NCBI RefSeq assembly: GCF_014212015.1
Contig: NZ_JACJVN010000051.1
Coordinates: 1 to 64,000, forward strand
Direction of reading: 5' to 3'
From: Cohnella lubricantis
Lineage (GTDB): Bacteria; Bacillota; Bacilli; Paenibacillales; Paenibacillaceae
Length of the DNA stretch: 64,000 bases
Shown here: piece by piece, positions 42,415 to 51,415 of the stretch
Position numbering within the stretch: position 1 is the stretch's first letter
How the letters are laid out: each line of letters begins with the position of its first letter
Notes under the pieces: generated by a model
Seen by the model: only the letters and a program-made list of their open reading frames with translations
Told to the model about the DNA's origin: nothing
Databases searched by the model: none
Position numbers and translations under genes: made by a program

Positions 42415-44817
42415 CTAATTCCGCAGCGCCTTGCCCTTCGTCAGCATGTGCTGCATGCGCTGCTGCGTCTTCGGCTCGCCGCACAGGCTAAGGAACGCTT
42501 CGCGCTCCAGGTCGAGCAGATACTGCTCGCTGACGAGCGTCCCCGCCGGCACGTCGCCGCCGGCCAGCACATGCGCGAGCTTCTTCGCGATCTTCAGATC
42601 GTGATCGCTAATCCACCCGCTCTGCCGCATGCCGATCGCGCCGAGCGTCAAGGCCGCCTTGCCTTCGGCGCCCGCGACGCGCACGCGCTCCTCCGGAATC
42701 GGCTCGTAGCCGGCCTGCGCCATCCGCAGCACCGCTTGCTTCGCCTCATAGATGCGGCGGTCCTGGTTCAGCAGCACGCGGTCCGTCTCCTTCAGGTAGC
42801 CGAGCTTCTTCGCGTCGTGCCCGCTCGTCGATACTTTGGCCATGCCGATCGTCTCGAACGCTTGGCTAAGCCGCGGCAGCAGGTCCGCATCCGGCGAACG
42901 CTCGCTCTGGCTGATCCGCAGCGCGAATTCCTTGCAGCCGCCGCCTGCCGGGATGAGGCCGACGCCGACTTCGACGAGACCGTAATACGTCTCGGCCGAA
43001 GCGATGACCTGGTCCGCCGGAAGGCAAGCCTCCACGCCGCCGCCCAGCGTCATGCGATGGGGCGCTGCGACAACAGGCTTTTCGAGCCGCTTGATCTTGA
43101 GCATGGCGTTCTGGAACATTCGAATGATGCCGTCGACTTCGTCCCACTCCTCGTCCTGCGCCTCCATCAGCAGCAGCATGATATTCGCGCCGACGCAGAA
43201 GTTGCGGCCTTCGTTCGCGATGACCAGCCCTTCGTAGTTGCGGCGAACCTCCTCTACACCTTGCGAGATGAGGCTCAGAATATCGGAACCGATCGCATTG
43301 TTCGGCGAATGGAACTCGAGGCAGGCAACGCCGTCTCCGAGATCGACGAGGCTGGCCCCGCTGTTGCCGATAATCGTGCGGCCATTCTCCTTGAGCGCGC
43401 GCAGCGAAATGTTCTCCGGCTTCTCCTCCGCCTCGCGGTAACGCCCCTCATGAATGTAGAACTTCCGGCCGCCCTCCCCCTTCCGGTAAAAGGACGTGTT
43501 GCCCTGTGCGATCCACTCCTTCACCCAGCCAGGGACCGCCAGCCCCTCGCGCTCCATTCGGAGGGCGGACGTCGCTAAGCCGATAGCGTCCCACGCCTCG
43601 AACGGTCCGAGCTCCCAGTTGAAGCCCCACTTCATCGCATTGTCGATCTCTTCAATCGAATCGGCGATCTCGCCGACCTTGGCCGCCGAGTAGACGAGCA
43701 CTTGGCTAAGCAGGCTCCACGCCAGCTCGGAGTAGCGGTCGCCGCCCGCGATCAGCGCCTTCGTCTTCTCACGCGCGCCTTTGGCCAGCTTCGCTGCCTC
43801 CAGCGAGCCGGAGGACACCTTCTTCTGCGGCCGATATTCCATCGTCGCCGGGTCCAGCGCGAGAATCTCGCTCTTGCCGTCCGGGCCTTTGATCTTCTTG
43901 AAGAAGCCTTGGCCGGCCTTCTCGCCGATCCAGCCTCTCGCGACCAATTCCTTCGCCAGCGCCGGATGCTCGAACACCGCCCGCTCCGCCCCATCCATGA
44001 CGTTGCGATGCACGTTGTCGGCCACATGCAGGAACGTATCGATCCCGACGAGATCGAGCGTGCGCAGCGTGGCGCTCTTCGGCCGGCCCATCGCCGGTCC
44101 CGTCACCGCTTCGATCTCCTCGACCGTGTAGCCCTTCTCGGCCATCTCCCGCAGCGTCACGAGCAGACCGTACGTGCCGATCCGATTGGCGACGAAGTTC
44201 GGCGTATCCTTGGCGATAACGACGCCCTTGCCGAGCGCGTTCTCGCAGAAGTCCTTCATCCGCCGCACGAGCGCGGCGTCCGTGTCCCGTCCGGGGATAA
44301 TCTCCAGAAGCTTCATATAACGCGGCGGGTTGAAAAAGTGCGTGCCCATGAAGTGCTTCCTAAACTCGGGGCCGCATTCCGCCGACATCTCGTCGATCGA
44401 GATGCCGGACGTATTGGAGCTGACGACGAGGCCGGGCTTCCAATGCGCCTCGACCTTCCGCAGCAGCTCGCGCTTCACCTGCAGGTTCTCGACGACGACT
44501 TCAATGACCCAGTCGACGTCCGCGACTCGCGCCAGATCGTCCTCCAGGTTGCCCGGCGTGATGCGCTTCGCGAAGTCCGGATCGTACAACGGGGCCGGAT
44601 TGATCTTCGCCAGCTTAGCGATCGCTGCCGTCGCGAGCCGGTTGCGCACGGCGGGATGCTCCAGCGTCAGCCCTTTGGCCGCTTCTTCATCGGTCAGCTT
44701 GCTCGGAACGATGTCCAGCAGCAGGCAAGAGATGCCCGCGTTGGCCAGGTGGGCGGCGATGCCCGAGCCCATAATGCCCGAGCCGATGACGGCCGCCTTG
44801 CGAATCGATTGGTTCAT
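42415..44817 (-). CDS. fadN: 3-hydroxyacyl-CoA dehydrogenase / enoyl-CoA hydratase FadN
   Basis: The 800-residue bifunctional protein starts with an NAD-binding Rossmann motif (KAAVIGSGIMGSGIAAHLANAG) and the hydroxyacyl-CoA dehydrogenase signature (HFFNPPRYMKLLEIIPG). A C-terminal dehydrogenase domain with DLVGIDTFLHVADNV follows, then a crotonase-fold hydratase region in the C-terminal half (FCVGANIMLLLMEAQ, GGGVEACLPADQVIASAETYYGLVEVGVGLIPAGGGCKE). Domain order (dehydrogenase first) is that of Bacillus FadN, the reverse of E. coli FadB. GAGGAGGTC precedes the ATG, and its start overlaps the fadF stop by 4 bp, implying coupling. Confidence 0.96.
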   Translation of the reverse strand: MNQSIRKAAVIGSGIMGSGIAAHLANAGISCLLLDIVPSKLTDEEAAKGLTLEHPAVRNRLATAAIAKLAKINPAPLYDPDFAKRITPGNLEDDLARVADVDWVIEVVVENLQVKRELLRKVEAHWKPGLVVSSNTSGISIDEMSAECGPEFRKHFMGTHFFNPPRYMKLLEIIPGRDTDAALVRRMKDFCENALGKGVVIAKDTPNFVANRIGTYGLLVTLREMAEKGYTVEEIEAVTGPAMGRPKSATLRTLDLVGIDTFLHVADNVHRNVMDGAERAVFEHPALAKELVARGWIGEKAGQGFFKKIKGPDGKSEILALDPATMEYRPQKKVSSGSLEAAKLAKGAREKTKALIAGGDRYSELAWSLLSQVLVYSAAKVGEIADSIEEIDNAMKWGFNWELGPFEAWDAIGLATSALRMEREGLAVPGWVKEWIAQGNTSFYRKGEGGRKFYIHEGRYREAEEKPENISLRALKENGRTIIGNSGASLVDLGDGVACLEFHSPNNAIGSDILSLISQGVEEVRRNYEGLVIANEGRNFCVGANIMLLLMEAQDEEWDEVDGIIRMFQNAMLKIKRLEKPVVAAPHRMTLGGGVEACLPADQVIASAETYYGLVEVGVGLIPAGGGCKEFALRISQSERSPDADLLPRLSQAFETIGMAKVSTSGHDAKKLGYLKETDRVLLNQDRRIYEAKQAVLRMAQAGYEPIPEERVRVAGAEGKAALTLGAIGMRQSGWISDHDLKIAKKLAHVLAGGDVPAGTLVSEQYLLDLEREAFLSLCGEPKTQQRMQHMLTKGKALRN

Positions 44818-47087
44818 GCTCTGACCTCCTCTAATGGTTCAGATGTGCGAACGGGTCGGTCGCCGAACACGGCGTGCTCCAGCAGCTCCGCGACGTCCCT
44901 CGCCCGGACGTCCTCTTCAGCTTCCTTCATCTTGGTCCCGTCTTCAAACATAGCGAGGCAGTAAGGGCACGCGCTGCTGACGACCGTGGGACCCACGGCC
45001 AATGCTTGCTCGGTGCGCGCCAGATTGACCCGCTTGCCCGCCGTCTCCTCCATCCACATCATTCCGCCGCCGGCGCCGCAGCACATGGCGTTCTCCCGAT
45101 TGCGCGCCATCTCGACGAGCCGGACGCCCGGGATCGCCTTCAGCACGTTGCGCGGCGCGTCGTATACGCCGTTGTAACGGCCGAGGTAGCACGAATCGTG
45201 GTAGACGATCCGCTCCTGCACTTCGTGTCGCGGCTGCAGCTTGCCTTCGCGGACGAGCTGCTCCAGAAGCTGGGTATGGTGAAGCACCTCCACGCCTTCC
45301 AGACCGAAATCCGGATATTCGTTCTTGAGCGTGTTGAAGGTGTGCGGGCAAGCGGTGACGATTCGGCGAACGCCGTACTTCTTGAACGTCTCGATGTTCT
45401 CGGCGGCGAGCTGCTGGAACAGCATCTCGTTGCCCATCCGGCGCGGCGTGTCGCCCGAGTTCTTCTCCTCGTTGCCGAGAATCGCGAAGCTGACTCCCGC
45501 TTCCTGCATCAGGCGGACGAACGCCCGCGAGATGCGGCGGCTGCGCTGGTCGTAGGAGCCCATCGAGCCGACGAAGAACAAGTAGTCGAAGCCGGGATTG
45601 TCCTTGACCGTCGGCACGCTTATGCCTTCAATCTCGGCGGTCCAATTCGCGCGGTCACCCCGGCTCAGACCCCACGGATTGCCTTGGCGCTCGATGTTCT
45701 GCAGCGCGCGCTGCCCGTCGTGCGGCAGGCTGCCCTGCATGAGCACGAGATGGCGGCGCAGGTCGATGATCTTGTCGACGTGCTCGTTGCCGACCGGGCA
45801 TTGATCCTCGCAGTTGCGGCACGTCGTGCACGACCAGATCTCGTCCTCGGTCATGACGTCGCCGATCAGCTCGAGCTCCAGCGGATTGTTCGCCGGATCT
45901 CGATGCCAGGCGGACTTCTGCCAGTCCAGCGTCGGGCGAATGTCGGTGACGGCGCCTTCCCGAGCCGCCTTGCGACCGCCCGCATTGTCGGCGCTCGACG
46001 CGGCGGCCTCTCGCTCCCCGGCCTCCGACGCCGCTTCGCGCCACGCGACGCCCGAAGCGACGGCTGCCGGAGCCATCGCGTGCGCTCCGGCCGACGCCGA
46101 CGCGGGGAACGCGAACGCCGGCGCCCAAGGCGACTTGCTCGTGACGGCGGCGCCCTTCTCCTGCAGATGGTCGCGCAGCTTCGTGATCAGGTGCATCGGC
46201 GACAGCGCCTTGCCGGTGTTCGACGCCGGGCAGACGTTCGTGCAGCGGCCGCATTCGACGCAGGCGTAGAAGTCGAGCATCTGCTTCTGCGTGAAGTCTT
46301 CGATCTTGCCGGCGCCGAACGATTCCGCGTTCTCGTCCTCCAAGTCGAGCTTGCTCAATCGGCCGACGGGCTCACGGCGGCGCAGCCAAATGTTCAGCGG
46401 CGCGGTCAACAGGTGGAAGTGCTTCGACTGCGGGACGTAGACGAGGAAGGAGAGCAGCACGAGCAGGTGCACCCACCAGAAGACATAGAAGACGGCTTCC
46501 GCCGCGCCTACCGGCATGCCGGAGAAGATCGCCGCGATCGCCGACGAGATCGGCGCGTAGCCCGAAGGCTCAAGGCCGAGCCAGACGCGTTCGAAGCCAA
46601 GCGCGAACAGCACCGACAGCATCAGAGTGAAAATAAAATAAACAACAAGGCTCGGCTTCCAGCCCCGCTTCAGCCGCGGGAGCTTCTCCCCGTAGCGGCG
46701 GTACGCGGCGTAGCCCATGGCGGCGAGCACGAGGAAGACGACCGCCTCCTGCATGAGCCCGAACAGGCCGTAGGCCGGGAACGGAACGTGCTTGCCGTCC
46801 GTCAAGCCCTTGACGATGAGATCGAGCGCGCCGAATTGCACAATAATGAAGCCGTAGAAAATGACGATGTGCATCATCCCGCTGCGGGGATCCTTCAGGA
46901 GCTTCTTCTGACCGAACACCTGCGAGAGGAATTCGGCCATTCTCCCTTCGCCGCCCCCGCTGAAGGAGGCGGGCTGGCCTAGCTTCTTGACATAGAGATA
47001 GCGGTGGTAGACGGCCCGGTAGAACAAGTAGAGCGCATACCCGGCTGCCGCCAGAAATAAGAGGAGATTCGCGATCTGCCACGCCAT
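44814..47087 (-). CDS. fadF: FadF-type membrane iron-sulfur oxidoreductase
   Basis: The ~757-residue protein has an N-terminal membrane part with several helices (nitrate-reductase-gamma-like, first FLAAAGYALYLFYRAVY). It then has two 4Fe-4S motifs (CVECGRCTNVCP and CTTCRNCEDQCPVG) and C-terminal CCG domains (YHDSCYLGRYN, MCCGAGGG). Such proteins probably pass electrons from EtfAB to menaquinone during beta-oxidation. Between the two 4Fe-4S motifs (~318-380) lies an unusual Ala/Gly/Ser-rich insertion. ATG at 47087 with AAAGGA 9 nt upstream is preferred; ATG at 47093 is possible. It heads the fad run and overlaps fadN. Confidence 0.92.
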   Translation of the reverse strand: MAWQIANLLLFLAAAGYALYLFYRAVYHRYLYVKKLGQPASFSGGGEGRMAEFLSQVFGQKKLLKDPRSGMMHIVIFYGFIIVQFGALDLIVKGLTDGKHVPFPAYGLFGLMQEAVVFLVLAAMGYAAYRRYGEKLPRLKRGWKPSLVVYFIFTLMLSVLFALGFERVWLGLEPSGYAPISSAIAAIFSGMPVGAAEAVFYVFWWVHLLVLLSFLVYVPQSKHFHLLTAPLNIWLRRREPVGRLSKLDLEDENAESFGAGKIEDFTQKQMLDFYACVECGRCTNVCPASNTGKALSPMHLITKLRDHLQEKGAAVTSKSPWAPAFAFPASASAGAHAMAPAAVASGVAWREAASEAGEREAAASSADNAGGRKAAREGAVTDIRPTLDWQKSAWHRDPANNPLELELIGDVMTEDEIWSCTTCRNCEDQCPVGNEHVDKIIDLRRHLVLMQGSLPHDGQRALQNIERQGNPWGLSRGDRANWTAEIEGISVPTVKDNPGFDYLFFVGSMGSYDQRSRRISRAFVRLMQEAGVSFAILGNEEKNSGDTPRRMGNEMLFQQLAAENIETFKKYGVRRIVTACPHTFNTLKNEYPDFGLEGVEVLHHTQLLEQLVREGKLQPRHEVQERIVYHDSCYLGRYNGVYDAPRNVLKAIPGVRLVEMARNRENAMCCGAGGGMMWMEETAGKRVNLARTEQALAVGPTVVSSACPYCLAMFEDGTKMKEAEEDVRARDVAELLEHAVFGDRPVRTSEPLEEVRA

Positions 47088-47230
47088 AGACATCCGTCCT
47101 TTCCCGTTCTGCTGCGAGTTCCGATAGCTTCATGCCAGGTTCTTCGTCAAGCCAATTGCGAGAAGTTGCCGCGGATATAAGGTTGTGTTGTGGCGATGCT
47201 GATGGACTGCGGAGTTGCGTCTGCGAAGTC

Positions 47231-47244
47231 TGTAAACGGTTACA
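47231..47244 (-). promoter_or_regulatory. CcpA cre site between fadF and fadR
   Basis: TGTAAACGGTTACA fits the cre consensus TGWAANCGNTNWCA at every fixed position. It lies in the divergent region, downstream of a weak TATATT element on the fadF strand, so CcpA should repress the beta-oxidation genes when sugars are plentiful. Confidence 0.8.
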
Positions 47245-47278
47245 ACCGCTCCGTAATATAAATCTTATGAGGCGATCC

Positions 47279-47335
47279 TTGACTTTCGGATAGGTTTCTC
47301 ATAAGATGGAGGAAAAATGAATGATCATTCATTCA
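47279..47335 (+). promoter_or_regulatory. fadR promoter with FadR operator
   Basis: TTGACT (47279-47284) and TAAGAT (47302-47307) are 17 bp apart. TGAATGATCATTCATTCA (47318-47335) immediately follows and matches the Bacillus FadR box TGAATGAMTANTCATTCA in its two TGAATGA/TCATTCA arms. The box covers the transcription start region, giving autorepression relieved by long-chain acyl-CoA. Confidence 0.85.
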
Positions 47336-47367
47336 GTTACTGTGAATTTTATCACTGGGGTGCCGAC

Positions 47368-47949
47368 ATGACAAGTAGAAAAAATGAAAAATACGCGCTT
47401 ATCCTGCGTGCCGCTGAGAAAGTCATCGCCGAGAACGGCTTCCACGGCTCGCAAGTGTCGCGGATCGCGAAGGAAGCCGGCGTCGCCGACGGCACCATCT
47501 ATCTCTACTTCAAGAACAAGGAGGATATTCTCATCTCCCTGTTCCAGAACCGGCTCGGCGAGCTGGTCGCCTTGTTCAACGAGAGCATCCGCGAGACCGA
47601 TTCGGCGGACGCGGCGCTGCGCAAAGTGTGCGAGCTCCACTATCGCGAATTGGAGAGCAACGTCGATCTCGCCTACGTGACCCAGATCGAGCTCCGCCAG
47701 AGCTCGCTGGAGCTGCGCAAAGCGATCGGCCTCGCGGTGAAGCCCTATATTGAATTAATCGAGCATATCCTCCGAAAGGGGGTCGAAGAGAAGTCGTTCC
47801 GTCCCGACCTTGACGTCAAGCTGACGCGGCTGCTCATCTTCGGGGCGATGGACGAAGTCGTCACGTCCTGGCTCATCGCCGGGCGCAAGTATTCGCTAAG
47901 CGCGCAAGTGGATAAGACGGTCGAGTTTTTCCTGAGGGGTCTCAAATAA
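47368..47949 (+). CDS. fadR: TetR-family fatty-acid regulator FadR
   Basis: The ~193-residue repressor has an N-terminal TetR helix-turn-helix (ILRAAEKVIAENGFHGSQVSRIAKEAGVADGTIYLYFKNKEDILISLFQNRL) nearly identical in plan to B. subtilis FadR (YsiA). Its C-terminal acyl-CoA-binding domain includes QIELRQSSLELRKAI. The ATG at 47368 (GGGGTG 5 nt upstream) aligns with known FadR starts. An in-frame ATG at 47317 with GGAGG also exists, and would put the FadR box inside the coding sequence. It controls itself, etfBA and probably the divergent fad genes. Confidence 0.94.
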   Translation: MTSRKNEKYALILRAAEKVIAENGFHGSQVSRIAKEAGVADGTIYLYFKNKEDILISLFQNRLGELVALFNESIRETDSADAALRKVCELHYRELESNVDLAYVTQIELRQSSLELRKAIGLAVKPYIELIEHILRKGVEEKSFRPDLDVKLTRLLIFGAMDEVVTSWLIAGRKYSLSAQVDKTVEFFLRGLK

Positions 47950-47971
47950 CCTGCGAGAGGGGTTTTCTTCG

Positions 47972-48739
47972 ATGAACATCTGCGTCTTATTGAAGCAAAC
48001 GTTCGACACCGAGGAGAAGGTCGTCCTTCGCGACGGCGCGGTATCCGAGGACGGCGTCAAGTTCGTCATCAATCCGTACGACGAGTATGCGGTAGAAGAA
48101 GCGATCCTGCTTCGTGACAAGGCGGGCGGCACGATCGTCGTCGTCTCCGTCGGGCCGGAGCGGACAGCCGAAGCGCTGCGCACGGCGCTCGCCATGGGGG
48201 CAGACGAAGCGGTGCTCATCGCGAACGAGCGCATCGGCGGCGACGAGCACGCCGTGTCGAAGGCGCTCGCCTCTTATATCGGCAGGCATTCGTTCGACGT
48301 TGTGCTCGGCGGCAACTTCTCCGTCGACAACGGCGCCGGCCAGGTCGCCGTGCGCGTAGCCGAGCTGCTCGGAATGCCGCACGTCAGCTCCGTCACGAAG
48401 CTGACAGTGGACGGCGCATCAGCTACGGCGCTGCGCGATGCCGAGGGCGACACCGAGACGGTGGAGGTTCGGCTGCCGGCGGTGTTCACCGCACAGCAAG
48501 GCTTGAACGAACCGCGCTATCCGTCACTGCCCGGCATTATGAAGGCGAAGAAGAAGCCGTTCGCGCAGCTGACGCTGGACGATCTCGGCTTGAGCGAAGC
48601 GGAGCTCGAGCCGCGGACGGCTCGCGAGCAGCTCTCGCTGCCGCCGCAGCGCCAAGCGGGAAGGCTGCTGAAGGGCTCGGCAGCCGAGCAGGCGGCGGAG
48701 CTCGTGCACCTGCTGCGCACGGAATCGAAGGTTATTTAA
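47972..48739 (+). CDS. etfB: Electron transfer flavoprotein beta subunit
   Basis: The 255-residue subunit binds AMP and partners EtfA in taking electrons from acyl-CoA dehydrogenase. It begins MNICVLLKQTFDTEEKV and has the EtfB region FVINPYDEYAVEEAILLRD. The signature around VEVRLPAVFTAQQGLNEPRYPSLPGIMKAKKKP includes the NEPRYPSLPGIMKAKKKP segment that contacts partner dehydrogenases. It lies 22 bp after fadR and 21 bp before etfA, in one operon, as in B. subtilis. AGAGGGG precedes the ATG. Confidence 0.96.
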   Translation: MNICVLLKQTFDTEEKVVLRDGAVSEDGVKFVINPYDEYAVEEAILLRDKAGGTIVVVSVGPERTAEALRTALAMGADEAVLIANERIGGDEHAVSKALASYIGRHSFDVVLGGNFSVDNGAGQVAVRVAELLGMPHVSSVTKLTVDGASATALRDAEGDTETVEVRLPAVFTAQQGLNEPRYPSLPGIMKAKKKPFAQLTLDDLGLSEAELEPRTAREQLSLPPQRQAGRLLKGSAAEQAAELVHLLRTESKVI

Positions 48740-48760
48740 GCCGATAAGGGGGAACCTCGG

Positions 48761-49744
48761 ATGAGCCAAACATACGTTGTCGTCGCGGAAGCGCGCGGCG
48801 GGAAGCTGCGGCAAGTAACGTTGGAAGCGGTTCAAGCGGCGCGGTCCGCCAAGCGGGAAGAGGATCGGGTCGCGGCGGTGCTGATTGGCCATGCGGTGGA
48901 GCCGCTGGCGGCCGAGTTGGCCGGCTATACGGACGGACCGGTGCATGTCGTCGACCATCCAGATTTGGAGCTTTACAATCCCGAAACCTATGCGACAGCG
49001 CTGGAAGCAGCTCTCGAATCGCTGGCTCCAAGCGCGGTGTTCCTCGGCCATACGGCGATCGGGCGCGATCTGGCGCCGGCGATCGCCGCTCGGCTCGGCG
49101 CGGGCCAAATCTCCGACGTCATCGCCATTCAGCGGGACGGCGGCGGCGAGGAAGCTTCGTTCACGCGTCCGCTCTACGCCGGCAAGGCATTCGAGACGAA
49201 GCGCTTCGTTGGAGACGGCGTTCGGGTCGTGACGGTTCGGCCGAACAATTTTCCGGCGGCGGAGCCCGCACCCGCGCCGGGAGCGGTCGTGAGCGTCGCC
49301 TACTCCGCTCCCTCCGACCTGCGCACGGTCGTGAAGGACGTCGTTCGCAAGATGAGCGGCAAGGTCGACCTGACCGAAGCGAAGATCGTCGTCTCCGGCG
49401 GACGCGGCGTGAAGAGCGCCGAAGGCTTCAAGCCGCTGGAGGAGCTGGCCGAGACGCTCGGCGCGGCAGTCGGCGCTTCCCGCGGAGCCTGCGACGCCGG
49501 CTATTGCGACTACGCGCTGCAGATCGGCCAGACCGGCAAAGTCGTCACGCCGGAGATCTACATCGCCTGCGGCATCAGCGGCGCGATCCAGCATCTCGCA
49601 GGGATGAGCCAATCGCGCGTCATCATCGCGATCAACAAGGACCCGGAGGCGCCGATCTTCAAGGTCGCGGACTACGGCATCGTCGGCGACCTGTTCGAGG
49701 TTGTTCCGCTGCTGACGGCAGAGTTCAGGAAAGTGCTGGTCTAA
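48761..49744 (+). CDS. etfA: Electron transfer flavoprotein alpha subunit
   Basis: The 327-residue subunit carries FAD. Its C-terminal domain has the ETF alpha signature ([90 protein letters not shown]), which binds FAD. The N-terminal domain is the usual Rossmann-like fold. It delivers electrons to FadF-type oxidoreductases. AAGGGGG precedes the ATG. The gene ends the fadR-etfBA operon and is followed by a terminator. Confidence 0.96.
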   Translation: MSQTYVVVAEARGGKLRQVTLEAVQAARSAKREEDRVAAVLIGHAVEPLAAELAGYTDGPVHVVDHPDLELYNPETYATALEAALESLAPSAVFLGHTAIGRDLAPAIAARLGAGQISDVIAIQRDGGGEEASFTRPLYAGKAFETKRFVGDGVRVVTVRPNNFPAAEPAPAPGAVVSVAYSAPSDLRTVVKDVVRKMSGKVDLTEAKIVVSGGRGVKSAEGFKPLEELAETLGAAVGASRGACDAGYCDYALQIGQTGKVVTPEIYIACGISGAIQHLAGMSQSRVIIAINKDPEAPIFKVADYGIVGDLFEVVPLLTAEFRKVLV

Positions 49745-49764
49745 TATCTTCGCTCCGGGCATTC

Positions 49765-49809
49765 GGGCTTTCCCTCGGCATTGTCATGCTGGCGGGAAGG
49801 CCTTTTTTT
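49765..49809 (+). terminator. Rho-independent terminator after etfA
   Basis: GGGCTTTCCC pairs imperfectly with GGGAAGGCC and is followed by seven T residues, 20 bp after the etfA stop. Confidence 0.8.
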
Positions 49810-49936
49810 CGACCATCTGGATGTGCGCTCGTCAGACTCGGTGCAGGTTCTTCCGGCTGCATTTCCCTCTTGTTGTGAACACGCGTTCATGCTAATCTAG
49901 TATGGTTTAGTGCAGCGACAACAAGAGGTGACTACT

Positions 49937-51304
49937 ATGGACAAGAATCGGGAGCTCAGATTGTTCAAGCTAACCTGGCCGATTCTGCTGGAAAATTTGC
50001 TGTTTATGCTAATGAGCACGGCGGATACGCTGATGCTCAGCGGCGTGTCTGATAAAGCCGTATCTGCAGTCGGAGTTGCCGGCCAGTTCGTCTTCATCGC
50101 AATCATTCTCATTGGGGTCATCAATAACGGCGCGGACGTCGTGATCTCCCAATACCTTGGCTCCGGCCGAAGATTCGAAGCCTCCAAGATCGCCGCGCTG
50201 ACCGTGACGATGAATCTGCTCGCGGGCCTGACGATCAGCCTGCTGTTCATCGCGTTCACCAAGCCGCTCATGGGCCTGATGAATCTCGAGCCGGACACGA
50301 TGGACATGGCGGTGACGTATCTCCGAATTGTCGGCGGCTGGATCTTCTTCCAGGCGATCATCAACGCGTTGTCGGGCATCATCCGAACTTACGGCTATGC
50401 CAAAGAAGCGATGCTCGTCTCGCTCGGCATGAACGTCGTGCACATCGCGCTCAACTACGCGCTGATCTTCGGCAAGGCCGGAATGCCTGCGCTCGGCGTC
50501 GAGGGCGCCGCCCTGTCGACGGTTATGAGCCGCGGCGCGGCGATTGTAGTCTTCCTCTGGATGATGTACAAGGTCGTGGATGTCCGCATTCGGATGAAGG
50601 ATTACTTGACCATCAGCAAGGAGTATCTGGGCAAGATTCTCACGATCGGCGTTCCGACGGCGCTCGAGTCCGTCCTGTACCACTGCTGCCAGTCCGTCTT
50701 CCTCTACTACGCCTCGTTCCTGGGCGACATGGCGCTGGCTTCGCGGCAATACGCCATGAACATCTCCAGCTACGTCTACCTCTTCAGCTTGGCTTGCGGA
50801 ACGGCCACGGCCATTCTCGTTGGGCGGCTCGTCGGCGGCGAACGGCCGGAGGAAGCCTACAAGCGAGTCTGGAAGAGCGCATTCTGGAGCGTATCCATCA
50901 CCGTCGTCATCGACCTGATCGCCATCTCTGTCCGCCATCCGCTCATGGGCTTGTTCACCGAAGATCCGGATATTCTGAAGCTGGCGGCCCAGATGGTCGT
51001 GCTCAGCTTGGTGCTGGAATCGGGGCGGTCTCTCAATATGCTGTTCGTCCCTGCGCTGCGGGCGGCAGGCGACGCCAAGTATACCGTCTATTGGGGAATC
51101 GTCTCGATGGTGTGCATGAGCCTGCCCCTCGGCTACGTGCTCGTCTTCGTGTTCGACATGGGACTGGCCGGCATCTGGCTCGCGATCGCTGCCGACGAAT
51201 GGGCGCGCGGCATCATCATGTTCTTCCGCTGGCGCAGCCGCAGGTGGGAAGGCAAGGCGCTCGTCTCGGCGGAGCGGAAGCCGGCGGCCGCGTTGGAGAC
51301 TTAA
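49937..51304 (+). CDS. MATE-family multidrug/cation antiporter
   Basis: The ~455-residue protein has about twelve membrane helices and the MATE repeats (FKLTWPILLENLLFMLMSTADTLMLSGVSDKAVSAVGVAGQF in the first half; GVPTALESVLYHCCQSVFLYYASFLGDMALASRQYAMN in the second). It should exchange drugs or organic cations for H+ or Na+. The ATG at 49937 follows AAGAGGTG by 6 nt. It is a single gene, and a long hairpin lies after its stop. Confidence 0.9.
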   Translation: MDKNRELRLFKLTWPILLENLLFMLMSTADTLMLSGVSDKAVSAVGVAGQFVFIAIILIGVINNGADVVISQYLGSGRRFEASKIAALTVTMNLLAGLTISLLFIAFTKPLMGLMNLEPDTMDMAVTYLRIVGGWIFFQAIINALSGIIRTYGYAKEAMLVSLGMNVVHIALNYALIFGKAGMPALGVEGAALSTVMSRGAAIVVFLWMMYKVVDVRIRMKDYLTISKEYLGKILTIGVPTALESVLYHCCQSVFLYYASFLGDMALASRQYAMNISSYVYLFSLACGTATAILVGRLVGGERPEEAYKRVWKSAFWSVSITVVIDLIAISVRHPLMGLFTEDPDILKLAAQMVVLSLVLESGRSLNMLFVPALRAAGDAKYTVYWGIVSMVCMSLPLGYVLVFVFDMGLAGIWLAIAADEWARGIIMFFRWRSRRWEGKALVSAERKPAAALET

Positions 51305-51320
51305 GGGACTCCTCTATGCC

Positions 51321-51387
51321 GACAGCACCCCTTCGAGCTCATCGATTCCCCGCAAGGGATTCCATGATGCTTCGAAGGGGTGCTGTC
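51321..51387. terminator. Long hairpin between convergent MATE and phosphatase genes
   Basis: GACAGCACCCCTTCGA and TCGAAGGGGTGCTGTC are perfectly complementary over 16 bp around a ~35-nt loop. There is no close T-run on either strand, but the place between convergent genes fits bidirectional transcript ends. Confidence 0.65.
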
Positions 51388-51415
51388 TTGCGCGCTCTCT
51401 TAAGTACTTTCTATT

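Noticed and set aside
41968-43578. A 536-residue plus-strand reading frame beginning with 17-residue repeats
   Set aside because: It reads through dyad array E and then antisense through fadN, whose coding evidence is overwhelming.
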